Source of the DNA: an uncultured Prevotellaceae bacterium
GTDB taxonomy: Bacteria; Bacteroidota; Bacteroidia; Bacteroidales; Bacteroidaceae
Length of the DNA stretch: 56,994 nucleotides
Reading direction: 5' to 3'
Assembly: GCA_900315745.1 (NCBI GenBank)
Contig: ONAG01000015.1
Coordinates: forward strand, 1-56,994
A program made the translations under genes and the position numbers. Under the pieces are notes generated by a model. The model did not search any database. It saw only the letters and a list, made by a program, of their open reading frames with translations, and was not told the DNA's origin. Below, piece by piece: positions 18,201-24,747 of the stretch. The stretch's first letter is position 1; each line of letters begins with the position of its first letter.

Positions 18201-20140
18201 GTCGGGACACGCTGATCAACGACATTGACCCTGACTTCGTGGACCGCAACATCTATGCACCAATGGTGAGCAACTCGCAGCTGAATAACCTGAATTTCAG
18301 TTATGTGGCGAATGGCAATCAACTACTCGTGAACATCAAGGAACCCGACTACACCATCGAGAAGACCAATGTCTATCTCACTGTGAAGGAGATTCCCGAC
18401 TTGCAAGGCAACCTGATGTCAAGCCCTGTGACAATGAACGTCTATGTCTATCGCAATCCATTGCGATGGGATGTGAGCAACATAAGCAAAGATCTTGCCT
18501 ATGGCGAGGGCGTAACTTTAGAGACAACCATCATGAACCAGAGCGCTGAGCGCCAGAGTTACGAACTGAAAGATCTGCCTATATGGATCACTGCATCGCA
18601 GACCAGCGGCGTCATCAACGCGTTGGGCAAACAAACCATCACCTTCACTGTTTCACCCTACATTAATATCGGCACGTATAATGAGCAGATTGATTTGATG
18701 GGTGAAAACAACATGTCTGAACCCCTTCCGCTGACTCTGAATGTGCGCGGCGAAGAGCCTGACTGGACAGTCAGTGACGAACGGAAACAGAACTGCCCGA
18801 CCATGATGATGGTGGCGCGGGTGAAGATTGACGGCGTGGTGGCTGACTCGCCAGAGGACATCGTGGGTGTGTTCAACGAGAACCTTGAGACCCTGGGAGT
18901 GGCACACATCGAGATTGACAACACTGCCAATGTCAACGAGGCACTTGCCTACCTGACCATCTACGGAAATGACGAGGAGCACCTGCACTTCAAGTTCTTC
19001 GATGCCTCGACAGGAAACATCCACACGCTGAAGGAAGCAGACAATACGTTATTCGTCTTCAAGAAGGATGCCATGGTGGGCAGCGCCAGCAACCCTGTCG
19101 TCTTGGTCAATGAGTTCTACGACATGCAGACCATCAAACTGAAGAAGGGATGGAACTGGGTAAGTTTCAACGTGATACCAGCGGATGGAACCACCGTGGG
19201 ATATTTCCTGGACAACTCCACCATCTGGGAAGCCGGCGACAAGATCACGACGGTTGACGGCACCGACACGAAGCAATACACCTGCGACCCGGATAAAACC
19301 GCTCCACGCGGCTATAAGTGGGACAGCGAGGACCAACCCATCGACATCGACGCATCCGTGATGTATCAGATCTATTCGATGAGTGACAAGACTGTCTATC
19401 TTGAAGGATACAGTGCAGGCTTCTTCTCTGTGACCGTACACCAGAACTGGAACCGCCTGGGCTACACACAGAAACTCAACCTGCCGCTGGCACAAGCCAT
19501 GAACGCCTATGCCGACGAAGCCAGCGAAGGCGACGTGGTGAAGTCGCAGGATGCGTTTGCTGTGGCAACCAAGACCACCAACGGCATCATCTGGAAGGGA
19601 GACCTGAAGTATATGGAGGCTGGCAAGGGCTATATGCTGAAACGACTCGCCGCCGACAGCGTCTCGTTCTACTACCCGAGTTACTACTCCGACAGCCGCT
19701 ACCAGAACACCAGGCTGGCAACTCCAAGCACCGTGAATTCTGCCACAACGATGAACATAGTGGCAAGCGTCAGTGGCGTTGATGTGGAGGAAGGTGACAA
19801 ACTTGTGGCATACCTCGGTGGTGAGCGAATGGATGAAGCGGTGGCAGACGACGAACAGAACTACTATCTGTCCATCGGCACCGACACCCGAAACGCAGAG
19901 ACCATCCAGTTCGTGATGGAACGCAACGGTGAGCCTGTCGTCACGACGAAGAGCGGCATACGCTATGAGGCAAACCAACTGCTCGGAACACCGGCTGAGC
20001 CAACCGTCATCAACTTCGTTTCCATCAGCACGATGCCACAAGACGGAAACTGGTACACCCTCTCAGGCATTCTGTTGCCACAAAAGCCGACACAAGCTGG
20101 ACTTTACATCTACAATGGAAAGGTTCAGGTGATCAAGTAA
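9233..20140 (+). CDS. Giant secreted modular adhesin-like protein, 3,635 residues
   Basis: Residues about 24-46 form the signal peptide (ending STAKA); starts at 9233, 9260 or 9272 all keep it. Modules by rough residue: GLUG-like right-handed repeats (472-592 and 696-796, GTFEGNGHTITF and GTFDGNGHTIDV); an Fn3-like segment (about 1095-1170); carboxypeptidase-regulatory-like folds (1184-1276, 1282-1353); a DPPGSGSSAYIEEGS motif (about 1712); two LamG/concanavalin-like domains (2540-2735, 2752-2942, with WHHFILTVSRSRNLANVYVD); a BACON-like domain (3072-3172, WITASQTSGVI); a P-W-V domain (3174-3296); a GWNWVSFNV module; and a short tail ending GLYIYNGKVQVIK, typical of Prevotella secreted proteins. 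It is likely surface-exposed and involved in adhesion or glycan binding; that is inference. A small lipoprotein follows 24 bases later. Confidence 0.85.
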   Translation: MLEHIHLQKMINTMNRPQNRNHKWLHIKFACIAIILALFTSTAKADDFMQKESNYSAMVIDKDRIQFTLPTQYWSSFLNEGISEGHVYVTIDGGSRRNLFDWKAATYNNINSRNESGNLLIQAFQAGTFQLAGKTKGGTKSFTNNSGQVSYNVANSDRGRDYFETTVIWTVPYELRGHTLKFEMWAHIEDRDYNYYVPTDNKDKSSFKTLLDKWDCPAAPEVSVLINDPMIAVESEHVNELMLTYSITARSVKSADLHYTDQLTGKTYSKSLEKTLVGKAYLPADRPWKDVYIDASVVDAEGNTPTQKISSEKKTTKIIHHPKNLQVSINAKGEAVLTWGVENADWEDLADADNFEIQRIVTGSTARIDPNWTTISGDVIYEQGKARYTTTDNTLLNSYTGQRVAYRIRRIYSSMWKWADNSGYAFCEVPTQLMLPTLNNAQVTRSDTWNDDQHLAQFSFNLEDNIVPEGFFVIRNAQDWHTFAVMINDAKNTKDINAILEADITTSEHVGVTEGAYYRGTFEGNGHTITFNKSDWKELHMAPFRYVGNATIRNLHTTGAISTSQKFVGGLIARVVEGSTVNIENCRSSMTLTSSIYGDATNGGFVALGSNGSSVTFSNCKFDGILEGANCYNNGGFVGWSYGSVTIDNSIFAPDHIGTKVTGCNTWARMENETKLSVINSYAIHDYATKFLTIRSESDWTKFREMIDATDGKEPIHAVLDADIKIKHTAALNTTFTGTFDGNGHTIDVNISGIGLSEIALFGHVTGNTTIKNLHLTGTVKGDMHTAGLVGYCSGSDVTLNVERVWVSTEVTATKTHAGGIIGHSNLAHVYMKDCRFDGLIITNNAPNSYAGEIIGWCNGGSWHLTRVYDCGDPPRAYWRFYCINYNSGTDQWNKWGTNGSSFTVTQHAWSDVNYYNKIDQNEVVNLMNGNQAGTWQLVGGKAVPVMETLPMESLADANSVAGWTVQQLQETLGDEWQIDNGQLTPKIKPSSFAVALWDSRAKLQLRINMQGEKGVEQKIADLSTTDAVTKHAFTQELTRKCVEYSFDLLVIRDSSPLKFNGYDGDTLVVPVQKADKGDLQNYRFLNNDRITSLETITKQSSVQLVWKTSGGDHDFFRVLRRKHTDDEKALFTDTLATNLEQMSYEDKTVLAQQAYDYRVESVWQCEGSHVESMTRTGQCKVTGLVEGYVRMADGTAMAGVAMECKPISGASGANSIYKTKTDDHGYYAFRELPYQTNGKYEVTAISSGDAGSFTGPNANGEVNFTTSSNWKQDFNFFLDTYYIYSGNVYYRDTSIPVPGVSFKLDGQLMHDASQHLITTNTQGAFELSIPRGAHSVQAVKEGHHFANNGYLINKDAVKDSTQYNFVKNVAGVFLWDSTTVVLHGRVVGGDIQGTKPLGRSLSQNNLGDSLKIVMQLEGDNTSWLIRKQNDETVKSADYKVAFGLNEGDTTQVNVTRHTLTIRPDQNTGEYEVALHPAKYKVIEVSAQGYATLFQQGKVGETLDLTFNVDGDTCVYNRIYHAVPDVDVKQFNPRDEQYFGTKQITSTDNIGNHYDIATWYYRKLENGDSIATYAFEYPVFMAGTPYGWILQACEKYYWNNEPNNQVDIVNLNGGCVTIQNAMLSKNEQTTVELDENGGGSYVFTPDNKNFLLTGKSALKNVSITLEYDNSFFDIKPLNGKIMSGYVMASTPKTDGRKGVMAGEPHLFEILRDPPGSGSSAYIEEGSKLSYGYTFDLNASAGVKFALNKGENANIYNGTVIVPQLAVAGTEAGTIMETSKKNVFAIDAITNFGTGWTYSYNFDVTERIQTRTGQKWIGPKADLFIGMTDEVVVEDAIAVRVIPEKLYQLLKTHEGGSFEAKDALGNKATIKVPTGTMKVLAQGTDPDGKPVYLVRDEVMAVGPRLQSTFIHSQHFVETELLPDLINLRNSMLLPVGTSTDYAQQLADKKGYTTYISTVDENDESYGFSYTTIFPKNNKIYAGDSISALNNTVKRWIGFLAKNEMEKLAVTPNDLVKRYSIDGGASSIQYSESFSVSDNESRYLHYPGIDDLSQVTSGTIGVLKTFIDKCKHLFEISGQNANHDPEKKESSQNGVNTIEIKTGGSYFQFTITPALSLSVHDKNTTSKTNSKKFGFTLGLASKSSLTVDAYRTGSVYTVDTTATAYNKISYEMLEKVRTGSLGSNPLTYVGYNEKVYSSFVFRTRGGVTCEPYEDERKTKWYQPGAVLDVATVPVDKPRIWIDEPVKSNVPFDQPARFKLHIANETDYPEQASMTFNYFLLASSNPDGAKVFVDGTPINSQGVNITLYPFRDENNDIMVFTKEIEVYPGTAFDYNDLTLCLFNPEDMNRVFDTKFSAHFVPTAGKVNISSPSNNWVMNTESPYDGKRQGWYMPVRIDGFNTNEPGFDHIELQYKLSTQGDKDWVNVCSYYANDSLRERASGMTDTIPNNGTIIAKFYGEVDPVEQYYDLRAVNYCRHGNGFLTGMSPVLKGIKDTRLPELFGTPEPVNGILSIGDDLKITFSEPIAGNYLSKINNFELLGSPTNNDISTSTSLTFDGKRSIAISQGSRNLSNKSFTVDLMLNPATDKGDMGAFMHGGKENGVMFGLTADRRLMAKVNNQTVVSDSIVNFNNQLHEVAYVLDQSGTNMTVSFFDGSKQIGSKELTGKYENSSYLYLGSDFWNEDMMYKGDMLEFRLWNRAMTSAELDEYGKKQLSGYESGLVDYYRLNEGASNISYDRASGSNDLMLVFTNWKRPAGISMKLDGKKGLRLKPDKFMRSKQHDYTLTFWFRTNSKNATLFSNGEAVATKTVTERDESEKDETRVTTREVKIEGAEDQLNIGTNNGNLYIRSGGLQQNIEAYVSDGEWHHFILTVSRSRNLANVYVDQKQVDAFPADSIGGIAGDHIALGATYVDKNTPTNVMTGNIDEVGMFESVLPVKLLSEFATHTPTGTVSSLMAYLDFGRSKRMDDNTLRLEPTGISIKRYKDNQGNIVERRDTLINDIDPDFVDRNIYAPMVSNSQLNNLNFSYVANGNQLLVNIKEPDYTIEKTNVYLTVKEIPDLQGNLMSSPVTMNVYVYRNPLRWDVSNISKDLAYGEGVTLETTIMNQSAERQSYELKDLPIWITASQTSGVINALGKQTITFTVSPYINIGTYNEQIDLMGENNMSEPLPLTLNVRGEEPDWTVSDERKQNCPTMMMVARVKIDGVVADSPEDIVGVFNENLETLGVAHIEIDNTANVNEALAYLTIYGNDEEHLHFKFFDASTGNIHTLKEADNTLFVFKKDAMVGSASNPVVLVNEFYDMQTIKLKKGWNWVSFNVIPADGTTVGYFLDNSTIWEAGDKITTVDGTDTKQYTCDPDKTAPRGYKWDSEDQPIDIDASVMYQIYSMSDKTVYLEGYSAGFFSVTVHQNWNRLGYTQKLNLPLAQAMNAYADEASEGDVVKSQDAFAVATKTTNGIIWKGDLKYMEAGKGYMLKRLAADSVSFYYPSYYSDSRYQNTRLATPSTVNSATTMNIVASVSGVDVEEGDKLVAYLGGERMDEAVADDEQNYYLSIGTDTRNAETIQFVMERNGEPVVTTKSGIRYEANQLLGTPAEPTVINFVSISTMPQDGNWYTLSGILLPQKPTQAGLYIYNGKVQVIK

Positions 20141-20164
20141 CAAACAACTACAGATTTCAAGGAT

Positions 20165-20614
20165 ATGAAAACAAAAGTATTTTTATTGAGCATGGTGATT
20201 GGCTTCATAACATGGGGATGCTCATCTGACGACGACGGTGGAACTGAACGTGTCGCAGGGGGCTCAGATGCTCGCCCTACTTGGCAGGTGCCCAACTACG
20301 ACCACTACGAACAGATTATGGTGGTTGAAGTACAGCTGCAGGACATCTTGCAGACCTATGCCTCAGCCACCGATATGATGTGCGCCTCTGTCAACGGAGA
20401 GGTGCGTGGCGTGACCACCCCCAAGCAGGTCGGCGACCAATGGAAGTTTCCACTCATCATTGCTTCGAACGATGCTGGCGTAAACATCCAGCTGTCGTAC
20501 TACAGCGAAGCGCTGCATCGCATCTTCACCATCAATTGGACTACGTTCGACACCTCGGTTGCCCCAACAGGTACGGGTGGCATTTATGAACCGTCATTTG
20601 TCCACATGGAATGA
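20165..20614 (+). CDS. Small lipoprotein related to a domain of the giant protein
   Basis: 149 residues. The lipobox is ITWGC with Cys19, followed by SSDDDGG, so it is a lipoprotein, possibly surface-exported because of the acidic residues after Cys. The body begins PTWQVPNYDHYEQIMVVEVQ and has a CASVNGEVRGV strand. This resembles the P-W-V...M-V-A-V...D...G-V pattern of residues 3174-3296 of the giant protein immediately upstream, suggesting the same fold. It is probably co-transcribed with that gene (24-base gap) and ends before a bidirectional terminator. Function unknown; a partner or surface anchor for the giant protein is a guess. Confidence 0.75.
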   Translation: MKTKVFLLSMVIGFITWGCSSDDDGGTERVAGGSDARPTWQVPNYDHYEQIMVVEVQLQDILQTYASATDMMCASVNGEVRGVTTPKQVGDQWKFPLIIASNDAGVNIQLSYYSEALHRIFTINWTTFDTSVAPTGTGGIYEPSFVHME

Positions 20615-20638
20615 ATGATGGGCTGTAAGACAAATGAA

Positions 20639-20669
20639 GCGCCCTCTCCTTGCAATCGGGAGAGGGCGC
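20639..20669. terminator. Bidirectional terminator between lipoprotein and xylanase
   Basis: An 11-base perfect GC-rich stem (GCGCCCTCTCC / GGAGAGGGCGC) lies between two convergent genes, 25 bases past the lipoprotein stop and 35 past the xylanase stop. The same stem occurs at 8604-8634. Confidence 0.8.
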
Positions 20670-20703
20670 TCCATTTATGTATTGTAGTGGTCTGTCACAA
20701 GTA

Positions 20704-23700
20704 TCACTGCACTTCCACGCCAAGTGCGTTGTACTTCTTGCCGTTGCGGAAGATGATGAGCTGACCGTTCTCGATGACTTTTCTGCCATTGAGTGGTGTC
20801 AGTTCAGGAGTGACCTCGTTGATGGCATTTGGCTCGGTGCAGATGAGCTTCACCTTGTCGATGTTGCAGTTGGCTCCTGTGATGGTGAAGCGCAGAATCT
20901 GCTTGCCGGCAGGGAGTTCCTTGAGGAAGTTGCCTGTGAAGGTCTTGTAGGTGCTCCAGTCGCTGTTGCCTGTCTGTGACACAGAAACATTGGCAAGTGT
21001 GGTGAGGGTTCCGTTTTCGTTGACAAGACTGATGCGGAATCCTGAACCGGTAACGCCTGAAGAAGCAGTTGCCTCGTAGGAGTATTTGCCTGCCTCGGTG
21101 ACATTGATGGAGTATTCAAGCCACTCGTTCGCGGCGGTGTAGCCAATCACCGTGCCATTGTTGCCCTTCACGAGGTCAACACCCTCAGCATCGCTGCGGT
21201 AAGAGGAAGCATCGCCCTCGGCATCGGAATTAGCGTCGTGGAAAGACAGCCCTTCCCCACCCTTGTCGAAGTTCTCTGCCTGGATGATGCCAGGGATGGA
21301 GACTGGTGCAGTCTTGTATGGAGTGCGCTTGTTGTTCACCTTCAGGGTGTACTTGGCTAATTTAGAGTACTTGCCGTCGGCATCGATGGCTTCGGCAGTG
21401 ACATTGTAGGAGCCCTTGGCTTTAGGTTTGTAGGTCATCTCATAAGGTGCCTCGTTGACTGTGCCAATCAAGCAGTCGTTCACGTAAAAGCGAACGCTCT
21501 GGAGGTTGGTGGCAGTGGTGGTTGCCAGCAATGTGGCATTCTCATTCACCGTGGCTGCTGTGGGATTGGACTTGACAGAGAAACTGATACCATTGTTCAC
21601 CTCGATGTGGTTGAAGACCACCTTGTCGATGTCACCTGAATCGCCTGTCACATTGATGCGAAGGACGTGTTCGCCCTCAGCCAGAGAGATCAGAGTGCGT
21701 CCATGCACTGGCACATAGTTGTTCCAGTTGCCGTCGCCTGTCTGCGGAACGTAGATGGTCTCGCTAAGTGCCTTGGAAGCCTCATCTGTCTCTATCGACA
21801 TCTTGAAGGATGAGCCTGTCGTGCCAGAAGACACATAGGCATCGTATTCATAGATGCCAGCCTTCTCCACATTGACGGTGTATTCAAGCCATTCGCCCGT
21901 ATGGGTGAAACCGATGGTGTGCCCCACCCCGCTGACTTTCTTGATGTCCACGCCGCCATGATCGGAACGGTAGGAGTTGCCGTCGCCTTCAGCATCGGTG
22001 TTGGAATCGTGATAGGTGACCTCTTCCCCACCCTTGTCGAAGTTCTCTGCTTCGACGGTGCCTGGAAGACTGATGGGTGTGCCTGCGTATGGCGAACGAA
22101 GACCTTTGACCTTCAATGCCTTCTGTGTGGTTGATTTGTTCTCCTTGCCCTCTGTATCGGTGGCAATGGCTGTGATGGTGTAGGTGCCTCTTGCAGCCGG
22201 CACATATTCCAAGGTGTATGGCGCCTCGGTCATGGTGCCAATCAGGAGGTCGTTGGCATAGACCTTCACTTCGGCAATGGAGGCGGTGGAAGTGCTGGGC
22301 AGACTGGCTGTCACGTCGATGGTGACAGGGTCTCCGACAGACACTGATGTGGCTGAGATGGCAGTCACTTTGGCTGTGATATCTTTGTTCTGCTCATAAG
22401 GACGGAGCGTGATGCTCTTGATGTAGAAGCCGCCCTTGTCGATGTTCAAGCAAAGGGTGTGGCGTCCAGCTGTCAGTTCTTCCCTGAACACGCCGTGCAG
22501 ACTCTGGTAAGTGTCCTTGTCGCCAGTGGCTGGCACCTCCACGAAATTGGTGTAGTAGGTGAGGTTGTCAAATCCATATTCAGACAGGTGGAACACGCCC
22601 CCTGCATTCGGGGATGCCACCTCCATGTCGAAGGCATACAAGCCTGGCTCTTTCACATCGACGGTGTATTCCATCCAACCATCGTCCTTCGTGGCTGTGG
22701 TGCCGTTGCGCCCTACTCCATTGCTGTAAGACACGCCTGATGCACCTTTGTCGTATTCATTGCTCAGGATGGTGCCGGGCAGTTCCACGGGCTCACCCTT
22801 ATAAGGTGCGCGCTTCTCTGTGGAACCCAACACATTGACACGTGCATAACGCTCATACTGATTGCCGTCGTTGGTGTAAACAATTGCCTTCAAAGTTGTG
22901 TTTCCTGTGGTTGCCGTTGCCGGAACGGCATATTCTGCAATGTATGGCTCCTTTTCCATGGTGGAAATCAGCTCGGTGCCTGCATACAGCTCGACTTTCT
23001 CGATGGCGATGTCAGCCTTTTCAGCCTTGGCATCAGTGGTGATGTGTGTGCGCACCTTGATGGGCAGCACATCTCCCTTAGCCACCTTGTAATCCTTCGG
23101 TCTGATATACACGCCCACACGCTTCTTCATGCCGGGGAACGGGCTCTTGGCGGTCTTTGCCTTCTCGGTCTTCATGTATTGACGCAACCAAGTCATGGCA
23201 GGACGGTCGTTACCGTTCTTGATGAGACCTGAGTTGTCCACCCATGTGGAACCATGGATGAAACCCCAAATGGTGACACCTGCACAATAGTCAGCCTCCC
23301 ACATCATGGGGAAAATCTTCTCGTACTGCGCCTTCTGCTTGGCATCATCTGCTTGGTCAATATCCAGCTCGGTGATGTACATCGGCATCTTCAGCCCGCT
23401 CTGGAGCTTGTTCATGGAGTCGCGCAGTTTGTCAACACTGATGTCGGTGACGTCGTGCGACTGATTTCCGTAGGCATCAATCGGAGCACCCGAGTCACGC
23501 AATGCCTGCACCAGCTGCAGATAGTTGTCGGTGTCCCACTGGAAGGTGTTGTAGTCATTGTAGATGAGGATGGAGTTCGGGAAACGCTCGTAAGCCATCT
23601 CAAACGCCTTGATGAGCCAGTCATAGCCAGTCTTACCGCCGCCACCCAACGATGACTTCATCAATGGGTTGCCTTGCTGGTGCATGCCGACAGCCTCGTT

Positions 23701-24147
23701 CACCACATCAATCATGGGCAATGTGGGATAATGTGACTTCACTTTGTTGAACCAGTTCTCTATGGCGTTGAAGCGCTCAGGGAGCGGCAGGCTCTCATTA
23801 AACCACCTGTCGGGATATTGGGCACCCCACACCAAGGCATGGAACTTGTAGGTGAAGCCGTTCTGCTTGGCATAATTGAAAGGTGTGTCACTACCCCAGT
23901 TGAAGTTGCCCCTGCTGCCTTCGACTGAACCCCATTTCGATTCGTTCTCAGGCGTAACCTGATTCCACAACTGGTAGTACTTCTCGCTGATACCGCCCGG
24001 ATCCATCCGGTAACCCGTCGTGATGTTACCGAGGAACTTGTCAGGATTCTTCGACAGACCTTTCGTCGTGTACGTTGTCTGTGCCCCAGCCGTCAGCGGC
24101 AGCAGGCAGCACAGCATTCCCACTAAATAAGTAATAGTCTTATTCAT
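20704..24147 (-). CDS. GH10 endo-1,4-beta-xylanase with three CBM6-like modules
   Basis: 1,147 residues. Signal peptide ends TAGAQ (residue 23). The GH10 barrel spans about 30-330: WNQVTPENESKW, the acid/base Glu151 in DVVNEA, and the nucleophile Glu260 in ITELDI are all present, so it should be active on xylan. Then alternating Ig-like (about 345-440, 590-685, 855-940) and CBM6-like beta-sandwich modules (about 450-585, 686-850, 946-1105), the last two sharing PGxxxAENFDKGGE and EWLEY. The C-terminal tail (NGRKVIENGQLIIFRNGKKY) is a Prevotella-type end sequence. It is secreted and monocistronic, not part of a visible polysaccharide utilisation locus. Its last 17 codons exist a second time at 8669-8721. 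Confidence 0.95.
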   Translation of the reverse strand: MNKTITYLVGMLCCLLPLTAGAQTTYTTKGLSKNPDKFLGNITTGYRMDPGGISEKYYQLWNQVTPENESKWGSVEGSRGNFNWGSDTPFNYAKQNGFTYKFHALVWGAQYPDRWFNESLPLPERFNAIENWFNKVKSHYPTLPMIDVVNEAVGMHQQGNPLMKSSLGGGGKTGYDWLIKAFEMAYERFPNSILIYNDYNTFQWDTDNYLQLVQALRDSGAPIDAYGNQSHDVTDISVDKLRDSMNKLQSGLKMPMYITELDIDQADDAKQKAQYEKIFPMMWEADYCAGVTIWGFIHGSTWVDNSGLIKNGNDRPAMTWLRQYMKTEKAKTAKSPFPGMKKRVGVYIRPKDYKVAKGDVLPIKVRTHITTDAKAEKADIAIEKVELYAGTELISTMEKEPYIAEYAVPATATTGNTTLKAIVYTNDGNQYERYARVNVLGSTEKRAPYKGEPVELPGTILSNEYDKGASGVSYSNGVGRNGTTATKDDGWMEYTVDVKEPGLYAFDMEVASPNAGGVFHLSEYGFDNLTYYTNFVEVPATGDKDTYQSLHGVFREELTAGRHTLCLNIDKGGFYIKSITLRPYEQNKDITAKVTAISATSVSVGDPVTIDVTASLPSTSTASIAEVKVYANDLLIGTMTEAPYTLEYVPAARGTYTITAIATDTEGKENKSTTQKALKVKGLRSPYAGTPISLPGTVEAENFDKGGEEVTYHDSNTDAEGDGNSYRSDHGGVDIKKVSGVGHTIGFTHTGEWLEYTVNVEKAGIYEYDAYVSSGTTGSSFKMSIETDEASKALSETIYVPQTGDGNWNNYVPVHGRTLISLAEGEHVLRINVTGDSGDIDKVVFNHIEVNNGISFSVKSNPTAATVNENATLLATTTATNLQSVRFYVNDCLIGTVNEAPYEMTYKPKAKGSYNVTAEAIDADGKYSKLAKYTLKVNNKRTPYKTAPVSIPGIIQAENFDKGGEGLSFHDANSDAEGDASSYRSDAEGVDLVKGNNGTVIGYTAANEWLEYSINVTEAGKYSYEATASSGVTGSGFRISLVNENGTLTTLANVSVSQTGNSDWSTYKTFTGNFLKELPAGKQILRFTITGANCNIDKVKLICTEPNAINEVTPELTPLNGRKVIENGQLIIFRNGKKYNALGVEVQ

Positions 24148-24212
24148 AAAAGATGTTATTTATTTTGTTTGTTTGGTTTAGGTTAGTCACACTCACACAT
24201 ATCTTGCCACGG

Positions 24213-24241
24213 CAAAGATACGACTTTTTGATAAAACCAAA
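24213..24241 (-). promoter_or_regulatory. Promoter of the xylanase gene
   Basis: Minus strand TTTG (24238-24241; another at 24242-24245) and TATCTTTG (24213-24220). It leaves a leader of about 60 bases to ATG 24147. Confidence 0.6.
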
Positions 24242-24665
24242 CAAACATCTCCCGATTTAATGCAGAAAACTGCATGGATTATGTCACTTTTATGTCAGTT
24301 CGGCATAAAAGCAAGTCGCTTTATTGCGACAAATCGCCGAAGGTGCTTGGGGCAAAGCTCCCACCTCGGTTGCGCTAAGTAAAGTGTTACAGGGTCGGTT
24401 AATAATTCAAAACAAACTAAGGACACGGCAAGTGATTTTATCGTTCCAACGATTTTGTAGTGGCGTTGAGAAGATGTTATCAGGTACGAATAGACTCAAA
24501 GAGGTTGGAAAAGGCACGGATTTAGTCAACTTAAAAGGTAAAGCAGAATAGTGCTCGGAGACTCTTCTTACCAATAAAAGAAGTATTAAATTGGCAAATT
24601 AGCCCTTTAATATACAGGTAGTTACACCAAAAACGCGTCTTTTTTGAAGAATTGTTTTGTAAAAT
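24242..24665. other. Spacer with a partial MITE-end relic and no supported gene
   Basis: At about 24294-24350 the sequence GTCAGTTCGGCATAAAAG followed by GCTTTATTGCGAC and CGCCGAAGG matches one end of the 7616-7743 MITE; the other end is missing. From 24351 to 24665 nothing convincing is seen. A 75-codon frame (24324-24551) overlaps the relic and lacks any recognisable domain. Confidence 0.5.
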
Positions 24666-24697
24666 CTTGCCCAATTCAAATGATAGTTGTATCTTTG
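24666..24697 (+). promoter_or_regulatory. Promoter of the AlbA_2-type gene
   Basis: CTTG (24666-24669), 20 bases, TATCTTTG (24690-24697), about 50 bases before ATG 24748. Confidence 0.6.
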
Positions 24698-24747
24698 CAT
24701 CGTGAAACTGTACGAAATTAGTTTGCACTAAAGATATAGAGATTTCA

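Noticed and set aside
24324-24551. 75-codon frame before the AlbA_2-type gene
   Set aside because: It begins within the MITE relic and shows no family. There is no promoter in front, and the real promoter lies downstream.
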